Of a DNA stretch of 64,000 bases, positions 41,183 to 51,407 are shown piece by piece. Source of the stretch: Prochlorococcus sp. AG-673-L20 (GTDB lineage Bacteria > Cyanobacteriota > Cyanobacteriia > PCC-6307 > Cyanobiaceae); the NCBI GenBank assembly GCA_003211135.1, contig QCTN01000006.1, positions 1 through 64,000 of the forward strand, read 5' to 3'. The notes beneath the pieces are model-generated. The model worked only from the letters and a program-made list of their open reading frames with translations, was not told the DNA's origin and searched no databases. Position 1 is the first letter of the stretch, and every line of letters begins with the position of its first letter. The translations under genes were made by a program, and so were the position numbers.

Positions 41183-42967
41183 ATGGCTTCAAATAAAGAC
41201 AATCAATTAGTAGAGAAAAATGACGATAATTTGGGGGTAGAAAATATCTCTAATGAACACCCAATTGAATCAGAAAAAAAATTAGAAGTTTTAAAAGATG
41301 AGAGTTCTCATAAAGAGGAAGATATTGATAATGGATTTGCTTGCTTTGGGTTTAATAAATTAATATTAAATTCACTAGAAAGTAAAGGCTACAAAACTCC
41401 TACACCCATACAAAAAGCAGCAATTCCAGAATTAATGCTTGGAAGAGATTTGTTAGGACAAGCTCAAACTGGAACAGGTAAAACTGCAGCCTTTGCTCTC
41501 CCATTAATAGAAAAGCTCGAAAATAACAATGAATCAAACGCTAAAGTTTTGGTTATGACCCCAACAAGAGAGTTGGCTACTCAAGTAGCAGATTCTTTTA
41601 AAAGTTATAGTACTGAATCAACTAATTTAAGGACATTAGCAATATATGGAGGAACTGATTTTAGGAATCAAATCTCATCACTTAAAAGAAAGACAGACAT
41701 TGTTGTCGGAACTCCTGGAAGAATAATGGATCATATAAGACAAGGAACTTTTAAGATAAATAATATAAGTTGTCTTGTTCTTGATGAGGCAGATGAAATG
41801 TTAAAAATGGGATTTCTTGAAGATATCGAATGGATAATAGATAAACTTCCAGAAAATAAACAAATGGTTTTATTCTCTGCAACAATGCCAAATGAGATAA
41901 GAAATATAGCAAAAAAATATCTAAATGATCCAGCTGAAATACTTATTAAAAGCGTTAAGAAAGAAACTCAATTAATTACTCAAAGATATATTAATGTTCA
42001 AAGGCACCATAAGTTAGATGCTCTAAAAAGAATATTAGAAATTACAAATGAAGGAGTAATAATATTTGTGAGGACTAAATTACTTACTACCTCAATTGCG
42101 GAAGCTCTAGAAAACTCAGGACATAGTGTGGCTGTTCTTAATGGCGACATCCCTCAAAATCAAAGAGAAAATACTGTAGATAGATTAAAAAAGGGATTTA
42201 TTGATATTCTTGTTGCTACTGATGTAGCGGCGAGAGGCTTAGATGTTGAAAGAATTAAACTTGTTATTAATTACGATTTTCCTTTTGATAAGGAAACATA
42301 CACTCATAGAATCGGCAGAACAGGAAGAGCAGGTAGGTCTGGGGAAGCAATTTTATTTGTAAATCAAAGAGAAAAACATTTTCTTAGGAACTTGGAAAAT
42401 TCAACAAGAAATAAAATTGAAGAAATTGAGATACCTAATAATAAAATAATTAATGAAAAAAGAATGGGTAAATTAATAAAAAATTTGAATGAAAGCTCTT
42501 TAGATCAAGACAATAATGAAGAAAAAAAAGCTTTGATGATTGATATTCTAGATACCTTAAGAGAAAAGTATTCTATGGAAGATTCAAATATAGCAATGGC
42601 AGCTATTAATTTAGCAATAGGTAATAAATCCTTTTTTATTAACGAAGATGAATCTTGGCTTTATAGACAAAATAATTCTGATCGTAATAGATCAAATAGA
42701 AATACAAATGGAAATAATCGTATGAGAAATACAAATAGAAGAAATAATTATCAAAATGATTCTTTTGAAACCTATAAATTTAATTTTGGCAAAATGGATA
42801 GAGTTAGAGTGGCAAATATTATTTCTTCAATTTGTACTAATACTAATATTAATGGAAGATCTATAGGAAAGATTCAAATATTTAATGAATACAGTTTGGT
42901 AGATTTACCAAGAGATTTGCATGGTGAAGTGAGGAATAAATTAAAAAATTTAAGAATACGGAATTAA
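41183..42967 (+). CDS. deaD: DEAD-box RNA helicase (DeaD/CsdA type)
   Basis: 594 residues. An acidic 55-residue leader precedes the helicase core: FGFNKLILNSLESKGYKTPT, Walker A AQTGTGKT, PTRELA, LDEADEML, SAT, VRTK, TDVAARGLD and HRIGRTGRAGR. An Asn/Arg-rich linker and a DbpA-like RNA-binding domain (FNFGKMDRVRVANIISSI) form the C-terminus. Such helicases unfold RNA in ribosome assembly and cold adaptation. No other start codon lies before the core, so the ATG directly after the hairpin is the likely start. Confidence 0.93.
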   Translation: MASNKDNQLVEKNDDNLGVENISNEHPIESEKKLEVLKDESSHKEEDIDNGFACFGFNKLILNSLESKGYKTPTPIQKAAIPELMLGRDLLGQAQTGTGKTAAFALPLIEKLENNNESNAKVLVMTPTRELATQVADSFKSYSTESTNLRTLAIYGGTDFRNQISSLKRKTDIVVGTPGRIMDHIRQGTFKINNISCLVLDEADEMLKMGFLEDIEWIIDKLPENKQMVLFSATMPNEIRNIAKKYLNDPAEILIKSVKKETQLITQRYINVQRHHKLDALKRILEITNEGVIIFVRTKLLTTSIAEALENSGHSVAVLNGDIPQNQRENTVDRLKKGFIDILVATDVAARGLDVERIKLVINYDFPFDKETYTHRIGRTGRAGRSGEAILFVNQREKHFLRNLENSTRNKIEEIEIPNNKIINEKRMGKLIKNLNESSLDQDNNEEKKALMIDILDTLREKYSMEDSNIAMAAINLAIGNKSFFINEDESWLYRQNNSDRNRSNRNTNGNNRMRNTNRRNNYQNDSFETYKFNFGKMDRVRVANIISSICTNTNINGRSIGKIQIFNEYSLVDLPRDLHGEVRNKLKNLRIRN

Positions 42968-42976
42968 TTTTGGGTC

Positions 42977-43258
42977 ATGGGGTCTATTACAAAAAATAAA
43001 TTTGTATTAGTAAGTTTTTTTCTTTTGTGGGGATTTATAAACTCTGAATATTTAGCTGAAACACAAAAAGATTCAATTATAAATTTATTTTGTATTGAAA
43101 GTATTAAGGAGGAAATGTCAAAAGCGAATTTAAATTATGACGTGAAAATTGCTAGAGATACTTGTGATTGCTATCTAAGGGAATTTTTAAATAGTACAAG
43201 CCATCAAAATTCGATTGATAAATGTAAGTTAGAAGCTAAGAAAAAATTTAATTTATAG
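42977..43258 (+). CDS. Hypothetical secreted protein, 93 aa
   Basis: Starts MGSITKNKFVLVSFFLLWGF, a signal peptide or membrane anchor. The remaining 65 residues have four cysteines (LFCIES, DTCDCYL, DKCKLE) that may form disulfides in the periplasm. It lies 9 bases after the helicase gene and 10 before the ABC exporter. No family recognised. Confidence 0.65.
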   Translation: MGSITKNKFVLVSFFLLWGFINSEYLAETQKDSIINLFCIESIKEEMSKANLNYDVKIARDTCDCYLREFLNSTSHQNSIDKCKLEAKKKFNL

Positions 43259-43268
43259 TAAAACTACA

Positions 43269-45041
43269 ATGAGATCTACAAATAATCAAAATCCAATAGT
43301 TAGGCTTTATCTTAATTTAAGAGATGAAAGGAGTCTACTTTTTTTTGCTTTTTTAAGTTCGATAATTAACAAAATCTTAGATTTGGCTCCTCCAGTAATT
43401 ATTGGTCTTGCTGTTGATATTGTAGTTAAAGAGCAGAATTCTTGGATTGCTAGTTTTGGTATAAAAGAAGTTCCAAATCAATTAATATTCCTTGCATTTG
43501 CTTCTGGGATAGTTTGGTCAGCAGAATCTTTTTTTGAATATTTATATTCAGTTTTATGGAGAAATTTAGCCCAAATATCTCAACATAAATTGAGAATAAA
43601 GGCTTATAAGCATATACAAGAACTAGATATGGCTTTCTTTGAAAACGATAATACTGGTAGACTTCTATCGATTTTAAATGATGATGTAAATCAACTTGAG
43701 AGGTTCCTTGATCAAGGAGCTAATCAACTTATTCAATTATTTATTACGGTTTTAATTATTGGTGGAACAATGATTTTTGTTGCGCCAAAAATCGCATTAT
43801 TTGCTTTCTTACCTATTCCTTTAATATTTCTTGGATCAATAAGATTTCAAAGAAAGCTCTCTCCTAAATACAAAGATGTCAGGAATAAAGCAGGTCTTTT
43901 AGCTTCAAGATTAAATAATAATTTAAGTGGGATACTTACGATAAAGAGCTTTACTAAAGAGAATTGGGAGCTTAGTAGATTAAATAAAGAAAGCCTTGCA
44001 TATCAAAGAAGTAATAAAGCAGCAATAAAATTATCATCTGCTTTTATTCCACTAATAAGATTTGCTATTTTATTTGCTTTTATAGCAATTTTACTTATTG
44101 GAGGTTTTCAAACCTGGAATAAGGTCCTTAATGTTGGGACATATAGTTTTTTAGTCTTTATTACTCAAAGGTTGTTATGGCCTTTAACTACTCTAGGTCA
44201 TGTTTTAGATGATTTTCAACGCTCAATGGCATCAATAAATAGAGTAATAGATCTTATAGATACCCCTATAAAAATAAAAGATGGCAAAATAAAAATTGGC
44301 TCTAAAGAGATAAAAGGTAATATTAGTTTTCAAAATGTAAATTTTAATTATCCAGGTAGAGAATCAACATTAAAGAACATAAATTTTGAAATTCAGAATA
44401 ACTCTACATTAGGAATTGTTGGATTGACTGGTTCTGGCAAAAGTACAATTATTAAACTTCTTCTTAGAATTTATGATACTAACAAGGGTTTAATATCTTT
44501 GGATAACATTCCAATAGAGGATATTAATTTAAAAGATTTAAGAAAATGTATTTCTCTAGTAAGTCAAGAAACTTATTTATTTCATGGAACTGTTGAGGAA
44601 AATATTGCCTATGGGGCAACTAGTCCAAAAATTAAAGATATTGTAAAAGCATCTAAAATTGCTGAGGCTCATAAATTTATTGAACAATTACCAGATGGTT
44701 ATAAAACAATCGTTGGGGAAAGGGGACAAAAACTTTCAGGAGGACAACGTCAGAGAATAGCTTTAGCGAGAGCTGTTTTAAAAGATGCACCTATATTGAT
44801 CTTAGATGAGGCTACTGCTTCAGTGGATAATGAGACAGAGGTTTTAATTCAGAAATCATTATCTAAAATAACTAAGGAAAGAACAACTATAGTTATAGCT
44901 CATAGATTAAGTACTATTAAAAACGCTGATAATATTATTGTTATAGATAAGGGCAAAATTATTGAGACCGGAAAACATGAGTTGTTGCTAAATAACAAGA
45001 ACGTATATTCAGATCTTTGGAATGTTCAAGTAGGTATTTAG
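43269..45041 (+). CDS. ABC transporter, exporter half-transporter
   Basis: 590 residues: a six-helix membrane domain (about 20-320) and a nucleotide-binding domain with Walker A GLTGSGKST, Q-loop SLVSQETYLF, signature LSGGQRQR, Walker B ILILDEATAS and the switch His in AHRLST. The fused layout is that of MsbA-like lipid or drug exporters working as dimers in the inner membrane. Substrate unknown. Confidence 0.9.
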   Translation: MRSTNNQNPIVRLYLNLRDERSLLFFAFLSSIINKILDLAPPVIIGLAVDIVVKEQNSWIASFGIKEVPNQLIFLAFASGIVWSAESFFEYLYSVLWRNLAQISQHKLRIKAYKHIQELDMAFFENDNTGRLLSILNDDVNQLERFLDQGANQLIQLFITVLIIGGTMIFVAPKIALFAFLPIPLIFLGSIRFQRKLSPKYKDVRNKAGLLASRLNNNLSGILTIKSFTKENWELSRLNKESLAYQRSNKAAIKLSSAFIPLIRFAILFAFIAILLIGGFQTWNKVLNVGTYSFLVFITQRLLWPLTTLGHVLDDFQRSMASINRVIDLIDTPIKIKDGKIKIGSKEIKGNISFQNVNFNYPGRESTLKNINFEIQNNSTLGIVGLTGSGKSTIIKLLLRIYDTNKGLISLDNIPIEDINLKDLRKCISLVSQETYLFHGTVEENIAYGATSPKIKDIVKASKIAEAHKFIEQLPDGYKTIVGERGQKLSGGQRQRIALARAVLKDAPILILDEATASVDNETEVLIQKSLSKITKERTTIVIAHRLSTIKNADNIIVIDKGKIIETGKHELLLNNKNVYSDLWNVQVGI

Positions 45042-45059
45042 AAAATATCTTTTCAAAAA

Positions 45060-45617
45060 CTAAATTAAGAAGTTAAATGACTCTATAACATTAGTAAACA
45101 TACCATCAACTTTATTCCATCTCTCTTCATTTGTTCCGACGGCAAAAGTATATAAAGTTCCTCTGTCGATTACCACAGTCGCAAGTTCATGTCTATCTTG
45201 ATCATTAAGATTTAATTCATACTCTAGATCATAAAAAATATGATTAGATGCTTCTCTCTTGTTTGCATCAATAAGTTTTACTGATCTTCCTGAACCCTCA
45301 GGCGCAATAACCTTAGTTATTAATGTTTGTCCAACTTCTTTTGGATCCCCTAATTGCTCTAATTCGACTTCTTTATTTACATCTGAAATCACTAAACTTA
45401 AAGTCTCATTACTATTAATTAGATCGTGATAAATAATTTCAGGCCCCCCATCTACTTTTACTCTTGTCCAACCTGTTGGATATAAAAAGGCATATCTTCC
45501 ATCGGGGCTCTGATAAGCCTCTAATCCTGCATTGATTCCTCCACTACATGCACTTAATGCAAAACATAAAATTATTAATAATAAATTTTTAAAAGGGTTA
45601 ATTTTCATATTTTTCAT
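45060..45617 (-). CDS. psbP: PsbP-family lipoprotein (CyanoP)
   Basis: 185 residues with a lipobox (ILCFALSACSGG, Cys24) and a PsbP fold: YQSPDGRYAFLYPTGWTRVKV near the start of the mature protein, and a C-terminal GTLYTFAVGTNEERWNKV. CyanoP is a lumenal lipoprotein that assists photosystem II assembly. It converges on the ABC exporter and diverges from recR. Confidence 0.9.
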   Translation of the reverse strand: MKNMKINPFKNLLLIILCFALSACSGGINAGLEAYQSPDGRYAFLYPTGWTRVKVDGGPEIIYHDLINSNETLSLVISDVNKEVELEQLGDPKEVGQTLITKVIAPEGSGRSVKLIDANKREASNHIFYDLEYELNLNDQDRHELATVVIDRGTLYTFAVGTNEERWNKVDGMFTNVIESFNFLI

Positions 45618-45722
45618 TGTTGTTAGAAATTATTAACTAAAAATATAATAAGACATTAAAAGCAAACAAATAAATCCAATTACAAAAAATGCGTCTAAAT
45701 TGTCTCTAGAAGAAATTTAATC

Positions 45723-46322
45723 TTGATAACTTTTACCAAACCACTTTCAAAATTAATTGCTCATTTTGAGAAATTTCCAGGAATAGGTCCAAGAACAGCT
45801 CAAAGATTAGCATTGTTTGTTTTAAAACAACCTGAAAGTAGTATTAAAGATTTTTCTAAAGCATTATTAGAAGCACATAGTAATGTTGGCTATTGCAAAA
45901 AATGTTTTAATTTAACTTCAGAAGAAGAATGTGAAATATGTAGAAATACTGAGAGGAATCAAAAAATAATTTGCGTAGTAGCAGAAACTAAAGATTTACT
46001 TGCTTTAGAACGATCAAGAGAGTTTAAAGGCACTTACCATGTTATTGGAGGGTTGATTTCTCCTATGGATTCAATTAGTCCAGAATTGTTAGAGATCAGA
46101 AGTTTAGTTGAGAGGGTAAGTAAATCAGACATTGAAGAAATAATACTGGCACTTACTCCAAGTGTTGAGGGCGATACTACAAGCCTTTATATTGGAAAAT
46201 TACTAACTCCTTTTACTAAGGTTACCAGAATTGCTTATGGGCTTCCTATGGGAAGTGAACTTGAATATGTTGACGAAGTTACTTTAGCAAGAGCCTTAGA
46301 AGGAAGAACAAATTTAATTTAA
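45723..46322 (+). CDS. recR: Recombination protein RecR
   Basis: 199 residues from a TTG start. The N-terminal helix-hairpin-helix ([16 protein letters not shown]), the Cys4 zinc finger ([18 protein letters not shown]) and a Toprim domain ([28 protein letters not shown]) are all present. RecR works with RecF/RecO to load RecA at gaps. lipA begins 2 bases after its stop. Confidence 0.93.
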   Translation: MITFTKPLSKLIAHFEKFPGIGPRTAQRLALFVLKQPESSIKDFSKALLEAHSNVGYCKKCFNLTSEEECEICRNTERNQKIICVVAETKDLLALERSREFKGTYHVIGGLISPMDSISPELLEIRSLVERVSKSDIEEIILALTPSVEGDTTSLYIGKLLTPFTKVTRIAYGLPMGSELEYVDEVTLARALEGRTNLI

Positions 46323-46324
46323 AA

Positions 46325-47224
46325 ATGGAAAATAAAAATCATATTAAAGTAGAAAAAATTTTAAGGCTTCCTTCTTGGATAAAATTTCCTATTAGTAAAG
46401 CTTCAGAATTTGAGAAAATTCAAAGGCTCATTAAAAAGTCAAATATACATACAATTTGCGAAGAAGGTAGATGTCCTAATAGGGCCGAATGTTATGCCTC
46501 AGGGACTGCTACTTTTTTACTTGGTGGATCAATTTGTTCTCGTTCCTGCGCTTTCTGTCAGGTAAGCAAAGGTAAACCAAGTGAATTAAACAAATATGAA
46601 AGTATTCAAGTCGCAGAAGCGGTAAAAATTCTAAATTTAAAATATGTAGTACTTACATCAGTAGCCAGAGATGACCTTCCCGATCATGGAGCAAATTTAT
46701 TTGTCTCAACGATTAATCAGATTAGAAAAATTGACCCTAAAATTCAAATTGAAGTTCTTACCCCTGATTTATGGGGAGGTGGGAAATCTTTTGAAGATAA
46801 AGATAAACTTCAAAAAGATAGACTTAAAATAATTCTAGAACAAAGGCCAATTTGTTTTAATCATAATCTTGAGACAGTGGAAAGACTTCAAAAAGAAGTT
46901 CGAAGAGGTGCTAACTATAAAAATTCAATAGGTTTATTAGAAAAAGCAAAGTCAATTGCTCCTAATATTCAAACAAAATCGGGAATAATGTTGGGTTTAG
47001 GAGAAACGTTAGAAGAAATAGAAACTACAATTCTTGATCTAAAAAAAGTGGATTGTGATCAAATTACAATTGGACAATATCTAAGACCTTCATTGAAGCA
47101 TTTATCAGTTAAGAAATATTGGGAACCAAAGGAGTTTGAATACCTAAAAAGTTTTTGTAAGAAATTAGAGTTTAAAAAAGTATCTTGTGGCCCTTTAGTT
47201 AGAAGTAGTTATCATGCTGGTTAA
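46325..47224 (+). CDS. lipA: Lipoyl synthase
   Basis: 299 residues of a radical-SAM enzyme with both iron-sulfur sites: the auxiliary cluster Cys set in ICEEGRCPNRAEC and the SAM cluster motif CSRSCAFC. Further family blocks are TSVARDDLPDHGA, FNHNLETVERL and GLGETLEEI, and the C-terminal SSYHAG. It inserts two sulfurs into octanoyl groups of lipoate-dependent enzymes. It is co-transcribed with recR. Confidence 0.93.
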   Translation: MENKNHIKVEKILRLPSWIKFPISKASEFEKIQRLIKKSNIHTICEEGRCPNRAECYASGTATFLLGGSICSRSCAFCQVSKGKPSELNKYESIQVAEAVKILNLKYVVLTSVARDDLPDHGANLFVSTINQIRKIDPKIQIEVLTPDLWGGGKSFEDKDKLQKDRLKIILEQRPICFNHNLETVERLQKEVRRGANYKNSIGLLEKAKSIAPNIQTKSGIMLGLGETLEEIETTILDLKKVDCDQITIGQYLRPSLKHLSVKKYWEPKEFEYLKSFCKKLEFKKVSCGPLVRSSYHAG

Positions 47225-47230
47225 ACTTTT

Positions 47231-47734
47231 TCAATTGAAAGAAAGTTTTTCTTTCATTTTGTTTAATACATAAGAACAGTCTCCTTTCATTAGTGTTCCC
47301 GCTCCGCCCCAAATTAATCTTAAGAAAAGGTCTATTGGACTAGAGCCAACTTCTTTTACAACTTCAAATCCAACAATCTTAAAGTATCTGACAAGTTTTT
47401 TACTATATCCTTCGGTATCATAAATAGCTAATAATCGTGCTTTTTTACTAACTTTCATTTCGATTGCCCAGGCCATGGTAGATGCCCATATTAATTCCGA
47501 AACAAAAGGTGGAGAGTTACTCAGGATCCTTAATGTATCAAGTTGAATACCCTTCTTATTAAGGTAAGTCCAACCTTTCATCTCTCCCCAAATCTTTACG
47601 ATATTATCTGTTTGTTCGGCAATAACAATTTTAAAAAAACATAATCCAAGAGTTTCTCTTACTTGTATTTTTATAATTAGGCCTAAGGATAATGCAATAG
47701 TTTGTAACTCTTCAACTTTCATAATTATTATCAA
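47231..47734 (-). CDS. Conserved cyanobacterial protein, possibly GNAT-like
   Basis: 167 residues; MKVEELQTIALSLGL six residues in is an equally good start. The pattern of an Ala/Arg-rich segment (KKARLLAIYDTEGYSKKLVR) followed by YFKIVGFEVVKEVG resembles the acetyl-CoA-binding helix and last strands of an acetyltransferase; WGGAGTLMKGDC is close to the C-terminus. Function not established. It is last in the minus-strand run that begins with lysA. Confidence 0.6.
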   Translation of the reverse strand: MIIIMKVEELQTIALSLGLIIKIQVRETLGLCFFKIVIAEQTDNIVKIWGEMKGWTYLNKKGIQLDTLRILSNSPPFVSELIWASTMAWAIEMKVSKKARLLAIYDTEGYSKKLVRYFKIVGFEVVKEVGSSPIDLFLRLIWGGAGTLMKGDCSYVLNKMKEKLSFN

Positions 47735-48667
47735 TTAATCCTTATAAACTTTTTGATTTTTCTCTTTTAGTTTATTTATTTGCTTTTGCCTTTCTTCAAA
47801 TCTTTTTCTATCATTATCACTGAATTTGTTTACACAAAAATGACATTGAATACCTTCTCGGTATTCCTTCTTCTTTTGATCTTCTATAGAAATTGGCATC
47901 CCACATGCATGACAAATTGAGTAAGAACCTTGTTTTAATTCGTGATCTAGAGCCACTCTTTTATCAAAAACAAAACATTCTCCTTCAAACAGGCTTTCTT
48001 CCTTTGACATGTCTTCGAGGTATTTAAGTATTCCGCCTTGTAAATGGAAGATGTTTTTGTAACCTTTCTTTTTTAATAAGCTAGTAGCTTTCTCACATCT
48101 AATACCTCCAGTACAAAACATAGCTATATTTTTAGAATCATCGTCGCCTAAATATTTCCCTAAATTATCATCCACCCACTCAGGAAACTCGCTAAAATTT
48201 TCCGTATTGGGATTGATTGACTTTTTAAAACTTCCTATAGATACTTCATAATGATTTCTAGTATCAACGACGATTGTATTTTGATCTTTAATTAATTTAT
48301 TCCAATGAAATGAGTCAATATAAGTTCCGGCATCTTTTGATGGATTTATCTCAGGGACACCCATAGTTACAATTTCATCTTTAATTTTTATTTTTAATTT
48401 TTTGAAAATCTTCTTTTTTGAATAACTAACTTTAATGTTTAATTTTTTATTCCCAACAATATTTTTGATTAACTTTAGGATATTTTCAATAATGCCTTCT
48501 TCAGCACACAAGGTTCCGTTTAGACCCTCTCTCGCAATTATTAATAGGCCTGAAAGATCATTGTTTTTCTCAATACTAAATAAGTTTTCTTTCAGTTCAA
48601 TTATTGAATTTTCTTGAAATGAGAAGAAAGAATAGAGCGATACTATCTTGTAAATATTATTACTCAT
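47735..48667 (-). CDS. trhO: tRNA uridine(34) hydroxylase TrhO (rhodanese family)
   Basis: 310 residues. An N-terminal alpha/beta domain ([19 protein letters not shown]), a rhodanese domain with the active loop [10 protein letters not shown], and a C-terminal zinc-finger-like CHACGMPIS and CHFCVN. TrhO hydroxylates wobble uridine in tRNA. The start overlaps the bioB stop by 4 bases. Confidence 0.9.
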   Translation of the reverse strand: MSNNIYKIVSLYSFFSFQENSIIELKENLFSIEKNNDLSGLLIIAREGLNGTLCAEEGIIENILKLIKNIVGNKKLNIKVSYSKKKIFKKLKIKIKDEIVTMGVPEINPSKDAGTYIDSFHWNKLIKDQNTIVVDTRNHYEVSIGSFKKSINPNTENFSEFPEWVDDNLGKYLGDDDSKNIAMFCTGGIRCEKATSLLKKKGYKNIFHLQGGILKYLEDMSKEESLFEGECFVFDKRVALDHELKQGSYSICHACGMPISIEDQKKKEYREGIQCHFCVNKFSDNDRKRFEERQKQINKLKEKNQKVYKD

Positions 48668-49671
48668 ACTGTAGAAACAGTTTTATCACAATATTCAAAA
48701 TCTTTATTAAATAAAACCCCTACATCCTCAAGTAGTTTTCTGTCATCTTGAAAAGATGGATTTGAGGTTGTCAATAATTCATCTCCATAAAAAATAGAGT
48801 TTGCGCCGCATTGAAAACAAAGAATCTGAGCTTCTTTAGTTAAGTTTTCCCTCCCAGCACTTAATCTTATTTTGCTTTTTGGCATGAGAATTCGAGCAGT
48901 AGCTATCATTCTTATCATCTCAATAGAATCAATTTCTTTTTTCTCCTCTAAACCTGTTCCCTCTATAGCTACTAGAGAATTGATTGGCACACTTTCAGGG
49001 TGAGGATTCATGTTTGAGAGGACTTTTAAAAGAGATGCTCTATCTTCATTATTTTCTCCTAGACCTATTATTCCACCGCAACATACATTTATACCTGCAT
49101 TTCTTACTCTTTTAATAGTATCTAATCTATCTTGATAAGTTCTTGTAGTAATAATATTTTTATAGTATTCAGGACTAGTATCTAGATTATGGTTGTATGC
49201 CGTTAGACCCGCCTCGGCAAGTTTAAGGGCCTGCTCATCTGTGAGCATCCCAGCGGTTACACATGCCTCCATTCCAAGTTCCTTTACACCTTTAATCATT
49301 TCTAGCATTGAGTTGAAAGGTTTGCCATCTCTAATTTCTCTCCAAGCCCAACCCATACAAAACCTATCAGCACCTTCTTTTTTTGCTGTTTTCGCTCTAT
49401 TTAAAACAGCTTCAACTTCAAATTGAGGGTGACTCTTTATTTGACTAGAGCTATAAATGGATTGACTACAGTAAGAACAGTTCTCTTCACACCCGCCAGT
49501 TTTTACACTGAAAAGAGAGGCTAGTTGGACTTTGTATTGATTAAATCTTCTATGAATAATTTGAGCTTCCCACATTAAATCAATCAATGGGTAATTTAAT
49601 ATTTCCAAAATCTCGTCTCTTTCCCAATCAAATCTGATTTCGCTAAATTTCTGATTATCTGAATTAATCAT
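48664..49671 (-). CDS. bioB: Biotin synthase
   Basis: 335 residues of a radical-SAM enzyme with the cluster motif [11 protein letters not shown] and the family blocks [34 protein letters not shown] and SAGRENL. It inserts sulfur into dethiobiotin. It overlaps uppS upstream by 8 bases and trhO downstream by 4, so translation is coupled. Confidence 0.95.
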   Translation of the reverse strand: MINSDNQKFSEIRFDWERDEILEILNYPLIDLMWEAQIIHRRFNQYKVQLASLFSVKTGGCEENCSYCSQSIYSSSQIKSHPQFEVEAVLNRAKTAKKEGADRFCMGWAWREIRDGKPFNSMLEMIKGVKELGMEACVTAGMLTDEQALKLAEAGLTAYNHNLDTSPEYYKNIITTRTYQDRLDTIKRVRNAGINVCCGGIIGLGENNEDRASLLKVLSNMNPHPESVPINSLVAIEGTGLEEKKEIDSIEMIRMIATARILMPKSKIRLSAGRENLTKEAQILCFQCGANSIFYGDELLTTSNPSFQDDRKLLEDVGVLFNKDFEYCDKTVSTV

Positions 49672-50485
49672 TTTTACTTAGGGAAGAATAGTAAGAATCT
49701 TCAAAAGATTCATTTGATAATGATTCTATACCTCCAAAACGCCTATTCCTCGATTGATAATCTATTATTGCTTTTAAAAATTCAATCTCAGTAAAATCTG
49801 GCCACAATACATCAGTTATATAAATTTCAGAATAAGCTAATTGCCATAAAAGAAAATTACTTATCCTTTTTTCCCCACTAGTTCGTATTAGTAATTCAGG
49901 ATCCTTGATACCATGAGTTAATAGTTCTGAATTAAATAATTGTTCATCTATATCACTGGGTTTTATTTTGCCTGTAGAAGATTTGATTGCTATTTTTCTA
50001 GCAGCTTTTATTATTTCTTGCCTACCTCCGTAATTTACACAAATATTTAATGTGAAATTTTTATTATTTTTAGTAAGAGCTTCTGAACTATTAATTATTG
50101 ATTTTAATGAGTTAGGAAAAGGGGTTAAATCTCCAATGAACTTAATTTTTATTGATTCTTGATGAATCTCAGAAATTTCTTTTTTCAAAACTTTTTCAAA
50201 CAGATTTATAAGAAAATCTACCTCTTTGAACGGTCTGGTCCAATTCTCCGTTGAAAATGCATAAACCGTTAGAACTTTACAATCTAAGTTCTTAGATACC
50301 TTAATAATTTCCTTAAGAACACTAACACCCTTATTATGCCCAAATGATCTAGGTAACCCCTTTTTTGTGGCCCATCTCCCATTCCCATCCATAATTATTG
50401 CAACGTGTTCTGGAATTCTTTCCTTATCTAATTTATTAGATAAATTTATATTCTCTTTTTTTGTTTGTAAGTTATTCAATCTCAT
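49664..50485 (-). CDS. uppS: Isoprenyl transferase (undecaprenyl diphosphate synthase)
   Basis: 273 residues with the cis-prenyltransferase signature [13 protein letters not shown] (catalytic Asp), [24 protein letters not shown], and the C-terminal [20 protein letters not shown]. It builds the C55 carrier lipid for cell-wall synthesis. cdaA lies 3 bases upstream on the same strand. Confidence 0.94.
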   Translation of the reverse strand: MRLNNLQTKKENINLSNKLDKERIPEHVAIIMDGNGRWATKKGLPRSFGHNKGVSVLKEIIKVSKNLDCKVLTVYAFSTENWTRPFKEVDFLINLFEKVLKKEISEIHQESIKIKFIGDLTPFPNSLKSIINSSEALTKNNKNFTLNICVNYGGRQEIIKAARKIAIKSSTGKIKPSDIDEQLFNSELLTHGIKDPELLIRTSGEKRISNFLLWQLAYSEIYITDVLWPDFTEIEFLKAIIDYQSRNRRFGGIESLSNESFEDSYYSSLSKND

Positions 50486-50488
50486 AAG

Positions 50489-51391
50489 CTAATCTTGAAT
50501 AGTATTTTTTTTGTCTATCCTCTTTTCATTTGTAATAGTATCATTTGTTTTTATTTTTTTGTACGAATTGGTTTTATTAGAAGATGATTTTATAGTCCCC
50601 GATGAATTTTGATTCCCTACCAACTTTATGAGAAGCTCTTGTAATCTGCTACTTGTAATAGGTCTCTCAAGTTTTCCTTGATTAGCTAATGATAAAGTGC
50701 CTGTTTCTTCAGAAACAACAATACAAATACATCTATCAAATCTTTCTGTAATTCCTAATGCGGCTAAATGTCTTGTTCCGTATCTACTAATTCCTTGTCT
50801 TGATAGGGGTAGTATAACTCCCGCTGAAATTATTTTATTACCCTTAACTAAAACAGCCCCATCATGTAAGGGGGTGTCTGTTGCAAACAAATTTATTAAA
50901 AGATCAGTAGACAATTGTGCTTCAATTTTAATACCTGAATATAAAAAATCTTCTGGTCTTAAATCGCTTCCTAAATCTACAACTATTAAAGCTCCTTTTC
51001 TATTCTGTGATAGCTTTCCTGCGGCATCAACCAATTGGTTTACTGTCGTAGATGTTGCTCTGAATTCTTTAGGTGGGTTGCCTAGTAATACAGCTAGCCT
51101 TCCAGTTCCAAGTAATTCCATTAATCGACGAAGTTCACCCTGCCAAAGGATGGCTAAAGATAAAGAGCAAGCAAGTACTACTGCATCAATTAATTTTGAA
51201 GTTAGAGGAAGATATGCATATCTTTGAATAAACCAAGCAAAAGAAACTAAGAATAAATATCCTCTCAGTAACCAAAGCGTTCGCTGTTCTTTAACTCTTG
51301 AAAACAATAAAAGTCCAAATCCAAGAGCAAACATTACATCTAATAAAAATTTTAAGTTTATAAACCCCCAAAAATTCACATCAAAATTCAA
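50489..51391 (-). CDS. cdaA: Diadenylate cyclase CdaA
   Basis: 300 residues: three N-terminal membrane segments and a DAC domain with the DGA motif (LHDGAVLVKG) and the GTRH motif (RYGTRHLAALG). It makes the second messenger c-di-AMP at the inner membrane, affecting potassium and osmotic control. The C-terminus is a Lys/Asn/Ser-rich tail. It lies between lysA and uppS in one operon. Confidence 0.92.
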   Translation of the reverse strand: MNFDVNFWGFINLKFLLDVMFALGFGLLLFSRVKEQRTLWLLRGYLFLVSFAWFIQRYAYLPLTSKLIDAVVLACSLSLAILWQGELRRLMELLGTGRLAVLLGNPPKEFRATSTTVNQLVDAAGKLSQNRKGALIVVDLGSDLRPEDFLYSGIKIEAQLSTDLLINLFATDTPLHDGAVLVKGNKIISAGVILPLSRQGISRYGTRHLAALGITERFDRCICIVVSEETGTLSLANQGKLERPITSSRLQELLIKLVGNQNSSGTIKSSSNKTNSYKKIKTNDTITNEKRIDKKNTIQD

Positions 51392-51407
51392 ATTACATTA
51401 AATGTAC

